Assembly: GCF_020832045.1 (NCBI RefSeq)
Contig: NZ_JAFIFK010000027.1
Location: 27,914-91,913 of the forward strand
DNA: 64,000 bases
Source of the DNA: Halomonas sp.
GTDB lineage: Bacteria; Pseudomonadota; Gammaproteobacteria; Pseudomonadales; Halomonadaceae
Reading direction: 5' to 3'
Shown here: positions 61,276 to 64,000 of the stretch, piece after piece
Layout: every line of letters starts with the position of its first letter
Numbering within the stretch: position 1 is the first letter of the stretch
The notes under the pieces: generated by a model
Database searches by the model: none
What the model was told of the DNA's origin: nothing
The model's input: the letters and a program-made list of their open reading frames with translations, nothing else
Program-made: the position numbers and the translations under genes

Positions 61276-62466
61276 ATGTACGGAGCCTTCAAAGAGCATC
61301 TGAGCGGCGAGCTGGACGCCATTCGTCAGGCGGGGCTGTACAAACACGAGCGACAGTTGACTACGCCCCAGGGTGCGCACGTCGGAATAAGCGCCGGCCA
61401 GGAGGTGCTCAACCTGTGCGCCAACAACTACCTGGGGCTGGCCCAGCACCCCGAGGTCAATGCGGCAGCGAAGGAAGGCCTGGAAGAGTGGGGCTTCGGC
61501 TTGGCCTCGGTGCGCTTCATCTGCGGCACCCAGAGTTTGCACAAGCAGCTCGAGCAGCGCCTGACCGACTTTCTCGGCACGGAGGATACTATCCTCTACC
61601 CCTCGTGCTTCGACGCCAACGGTGGACTGTTCGAGACCCTCCTTGGCGCCGAGGATGCAGTAATCTCCGACGAGCTCAATCATGCCAGCATCATCGACGG
61701 TGTGCGGCTCTGCAAGGCGCGGCGTTATCGATATCGCAACAACGACATGGCCGATCTCGAGGAGCAGCTGAAAGCCGCCGACCGCGATGGTGCGCGCTTC
61801 AAGCTGATCACTACCGACGGTGTGTTCTCCATGGACGGCTACATCGCCCGGCTCGACGAGATCTGTAACCTGGCCGAGCGCTATGACGCCCTGGTGCACT
61901 TCGACGACTGCCATGCCACTGGTTTTCTCGGCGAGGGCGGCCGCGGTACCCATGAGTATCGCAACTGCATGGATCGTATCGACATCACCACCGGCACACT
62001 GGGCAAGGCGCTGGGCGGCGCCAGTGGCGGCTACACTAGTGGCAAGCGCGAAGTCATAGAGCTGCTGCGCCAGCGCTCTCGGCCCTATCTGTTCTCCAAC
62101 ACCGTGGCACCGCCGGTGGTTGCCGGCGCGCTGAAGGCCATCGAGATTGCCGCCGAGTCCCGCGAGCTGCGCGACCGGTTAAAGGAGAACACAGCCTTCT
62201 TCCGCGAAGGGCTCGAGCGACTCGGCTTCGAGCTGCTGCCAGGCGAGCACCCCATCGTGCCGGTGATGCTGCACGACGCGGGGCTTGCCGCCCGCTTCGC
62301 CGATGAAATGCTCAAGGAGGGCATCTACGTGATCGCCTTCTCCTACCCGGTGGTACCCCAGGGCAAGGCGCGCATTCGTACCCAGATGTCCGCCGCCCTG
62401 AGCCGCGACGACCTGGAGTTCGCTCTTGCTGCCTTTGGAAGGGTCAAAGAGCGTTTGGAATTGTAG
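61276..62466 (+). CDS. kbl: Glycine C-acetyltransferase (2-amino-3-ketobutyrate CoA ligase)
   Basis: A 396-residue PLP enzyme of the alpha-oxoamine synthase family. '[15 protein letters not shown]', '[21 protein letters not shown]', the PLP-Asp region '[13 protein letters not shown]' and PLP-Lys '[15 protein letters not shown]' are diagnostic. It splits 2-amino-3-ketobutyrate with CoA to glycine and acetyl-CoA. ATG 61276 lies one base after the tdh stop; the longer track start at 61237 is inside tdh. Confidence 0.96.
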   Translation: MYGAFKEHLSGELDAIRQAGLYKHERQLTTPQGAHVGISAGQEVLNLCANNYLGLAQHPEVNAAAKEGLEEWGFGLASVRFICGTQSLHKQLEQRLTDFLGTEDTILYPSCFDANGGLFETLLGAEDAVISDELNHASIIDGVRLCKARRYRYRNNDMADLEEQLKAADRDGARFKLITTDGVFSMDGYIARLDEICNLAERYDALVHFDDCHATGFLGEGGRGTHEYRNCMDRIDITTGTLGKALGGASGGYTSGKREVIELLRQRSRPYLFSNTVAPPVVAGALKAIEIAAESRELRDRLKENTAFFREGLERLGFELLPGEHPIVPVMLHDAGLAARFADEMLKEGIYVIAFSYPVVPQGKARIRTQMSAALSRDDLEFALAAFGRVKERLEL

Positions 62467-62496
62467 CTTATCGGATAAAGATCCTACCGAGCTGCG

Positions 62497-62550
62497 GGCA
62501 AGAACTTGCCCAACGGGCAACTTATTGCCCGCTTCAGGCAACGGATTGCC
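62497..62550 (+). promoter_or_regulatory. Three tandem GGCAA-N4-TTGCC dyads, probable enhancer-binding-protein sites
   Basis: The dyad GGCAA-N4-TTGCC occurs three times (62497-62510, 62516-62529, 62537-62550) with spacers GAAC, CTTA and CGGA. Start-to-start distances are 19 and 21 bp, near two helical turns, so the sites face the same side of DNA. The flanks of each add one to two more paired bases. They lie between kbl and vgrG, upstream of a sigma-54-like promoter. The tandem array, not a single terminator stem, argues for an operator or enhancer. Confidence 0.7.
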
Positions 62551-62617
62551 TGAATTTACTTAGCCTCTTCAACTCGCCGCATAGTTACTCCTTGTTTTTA
62601 CTTAATTAGCTTAAAGC

Positions 62618-62633
62618 TGGCACAGCGCCTGCT
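62618..62633 (+). promoter_or_regulatory. Sigma-54 (RpoN) type -24/-12 promoter for vgrG
   Basis: TGGCACAGCGCCTGCT matches TGGCAC-N5-TTGCW in all conserved positions except one (C for the first T of TTGC). The invariant GG (62619-62620) and GC (62631-62632) are 10 bases apart, as required. The likely start point near 62643 gives a short leader before the AGGAGGGAGC ribosome site of vgrG. Confidence 0.72.
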
Positions 62634-62666
62634 GTAACTCGGCCATGTACGTCTCCAGGAGGGAGC

Positions 62667-64000
62667 ATGGCCTCAGAAACCGGACTTCACTTCACCCTGA
62701 CCATCGCTGATATCGAGGACCTGGCGGTCACCGAGTTCACCCATCGGGAACGGCTCTCCGCCCCCTTCGAGCTCTCGGTGCGTTTCGCCAGCCGCGACGG
62801 CAGCCTCTCCGCCCGCGACATCCTCGACCGCGAGGCCACCCTGACGATCTGGCAGCAGGGCGAGGCGCTGCGTCGCGTTCACGGCATCGTCAGCGAGTTC
62901 GGTCGCGGCGACCGCGGCCACCGCCACACCTTCTATCGCGTCGAGATTCGCCCCGCGCTGTGGCGTCTGGGTCTGCGCCAGAACTCGCGCATCTTCCAGG
63001 ACGTCTCGCCGCTCACTGTGCTCAACACCCTGTGCGACGAGCACGGCCTGACTGACATCGCCTTCGCCGTCACCCGCGAGCCCGAACCGCGGGAGTACTG
63101 CGTGCAGTACCGCGAGAACGATCTCGCCTTCGTCGAACGCCTGGCCGCCGAAGAGGGCCTGTTCTACTTCCATGAGTTCGCTGAGACCCCGAATAGCGGC
63201 CACCGCCTGGTATTCGCCGACGCCCCCCAGGTCCTGCCTCACCTGGGCGAGCGCACCTACCACGGCCGTGCCGGCGGCACCCCGTCCAGCCGCCACGTTC
63301 GCAGGTTGCAGCAGCACACCCGTATCGCCCCGGCATCTGCCACGCTCAAGGACTACTCGTTCAAGAAGCCGGCTTATGGCCAGCTGCACGATCATCTCGC
63401 CGGTGACCTCGAGGGCCATGGCCAGCGGACCGACTATGAGCACTACGACTACCCGGGCCGCTATAAGGCCGATGCCTCGGGCCAGGCCTTCACCCGCATT
63501 CGCCTCGAAGCCCTGCGCCGCAGCGCCAACACCGCCGACGCCGAGAGCGACCTGCCCGAACTCGCCCCGGGTACCCGTTTCACCCTGACCGACCACGACC
63601 TTGATGACCTCAACCGTGACTGGCAGGTGCTCGGCGTGGTCCACCACGGCCGTCAACCCCAGGCCCTGGAAGAGGACGGCTTCGTTCAGGTAAGTGAACA
63701 AGCCGATCAACGTGATGGCCTGCAGGGTCGGGCAGGCTCAGAAGCCATGACCCACTACCACAACGAACTGGTGCTGATGCCTGCCGACCAGGCCTGGCGT
63801 CCCGAGCCCGACCCCAAGCCCCGAGTCGACGGCCCCCAGATTGCCTTTGTGGTTGGCCCCGAGGGCGAAGAGATCTACTGCGACGAGTTCGGCCGGGTGA
63901 AGGTCCAGTTCCCCTGGGATCGCTACGCTGAGCCCAACGAAACGGCGAGCGCCTGGCTCAGAGTCAGCCAGGACTGGGCCGGCGGCGGCTACGGCAGCAT
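62667..64000 (+). CDS. vgrG: VgrG type VI secretion spike protein (partial, runs off the window)
   Basis: At least 444 residues with no stop before the window end, which is why the ORF track lacks it. The start MASETGLHFTLTIADIEDLAVTEFTHRERLSAPFELSVRF and 'EYCVQYRENDLAFVERLAAEEGLFYFHEF' are the gp27/gp44-like part of VgrG. 'IAFVVGPEGEEIYCDEFGRVKVQFPWDRY' is the gp5-like OB-fold entry. 'WLRVSQDWAGGGYGSM' continues at the edge. AGGAGGGAGC precedes ATG 62667. It is preceded by three dyads and a sigma-54-like promoter. Any C-terminal effector extension is out of view. Confidence 0.95.
   Translation, partial: MASETGLHFTLTIADIEDLAVTEFTHRERLSAPFELSVRFASRDGSLSARDILDREATLTIWQQGEALRRVHGIVSEFGRGDRGHRHTFYRVEIRPALWRLGLRQNSRIFQDVSPLTVLNTLCDEHGLTDIAFAVTREPEPREYCVQYRENDLAFVERLAAEEGLFYFHEFAETPNSGHRLVFADAPQVLPHLGERTYHGRAGGTPSSRHVRRLQQHTRIAPASATLKDYSFKKPAYGQLHDHLAGDLEGHGQRTDYEHYDYPGRYKADASGQAFTRIRLEALRRSANTADAESDLPELAPGTRFTLTDHDLDDLNRDWQVLGVVHHGRQPQALEEDGFVQVSEQADQRDGLQGRAGSEAMTHYHNELVLMPADQAWRPEPDPKPRVDGPQIAFVVGPEGEEIYCDEFGRVKVQFPWDRYAEPNETASAWLRVSQDWAGGGYGS

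Noticed and set aside
62496-62554. Three hairpins after kbl read as a simple terminator
   Set aside because: The stems are short with no following T-run. Three exact copies of the same dyad with helical spacing and a sigma-54 promoter downstream fit an enhancer array better, though a minor terminator role is not excluded.
62673-63710. 345-aa minus-strand ORF listed in the track
   Set aside because: It is the antisense shadow of vgrG. Its translation is low-complexity Gly/Val/Ala with no family features, while the plus frame encodes an unmistakable VgrG.
1-64000. Search for CRISPR arrays, tRNA/rRNA genes and insertion sequences
   Set aside because: No regularly spaced direct repeats, cloverleaf-like stretches, rRNA sequence or transposase were recognised by eye. 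The only sign of transfer is the AT-rich type VI effector module at 17.6-19.0 kb, with no flanking repeats found.

Overview
The window reads as a single chromosomal stretch of a high-GC, halotolerant gammaproteobacterium. A member of the Halomonadaceae (Halomonas-like) is my best guess. The inference rests on a BCCT osmolyte transporter, very acidic periplasmic PRC-barrel proteins, DUF3422 and DUF3581 proteins, a tdh-kbl threonine pair, and AmpR and ArfB homologues. No rRNA, tRNA, CRISPR array, intact insertion sequence or phage module was seen. Coding density is high, and many neighbours overlap by ATGA.

Layout. 0-5.7 kb: a haem-motif beta-propeller lyase-like protein, an Acg-type nitroreductase-like protein, a TetR-MFS pair and a stress flavoprotein. 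5.7-14.2 kb: a cyanophycin locus. cphB, cphA and an iadA-type isoaspartyl dipeptidase form a translationally coupled + strand operon, divergent from an ATP-grasp ligase and a CocE/NonD hydrolase. 14.4-17.6 kb: housekeeping and accessory enzymes. 17.6-19.0 kb: an AT-rich, three-gene type VI secretion effector module made of a PAAR carrier, a Tlde1-like L,D-transpeptidase-fold toxin and a putative membrane immunity protein. 19-23.7 kb: a LysR gene, a frameshifted SDR, a phosphodiesterase, bacterioferritin and a Tat-exported SDR. 23.7-31.7 kb: a minus-strand envelope and copper block with copCD, an M42 peptidase, tandem acidic PRC-barrel paralogues, a CopC-fold protein lacking copper ligands, DUF3618, a thioredoxin and BCCT. 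32.6-34.5 kb: a class D beta-lactamase divergent from ampR. 34.6-52.8 kb: ribosome rescue (arfB), a proline-racemase-family enzyme with substituted catalytic cysteines, hydrolases, acyltransferases, a tricorn-like protease and a tandem Usp. 53.3-58.7 kb: a putative envelope-to-c-di-GMP operon (small PBP-like protein, outer-membrane barrel, GGDEF-EAL enzyme) followed by an orphan acyl-homoserine-lactone-synthase-like acyltransferase. 58.7-62.5 kb: a TRIC-like channel, an XRE-cupin regulator and tdh-kbl. 62.5-64 kb: a vgrG that runs off the end and is missing from the ORF track because it has no stop.

The most interesting unexplained structure is upstream of vgrG: three copies of the dyad GGCAA-N4-TTGCC spaced 19 and 21 bp, followed about 70-120 bp downstream by a near-consensus sigma-54 promoter, TGGCAC-N5-CTGCT. 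This is the architecture of an enhancer-binding-protein-controlled promoter and suggests RpoN control of the type VI spike. Together with the PAAR/Tlde1/immunity module it points to an active interbacterial weapon whose core genes lie outside the window.

The cyanophycin locus would make and mobilise the Asp-Arg polymer: CphA polymerises, CphB releases beta-Asp-Arg, and IadA splits the dipeptide. The IadA carries Glu in place of the metal-bridging carboxylated Lys. The ATP-grasp/hydrolase pair divergent from it is an unexplained partner. All functional calls are from sequence reading; no database search was run.
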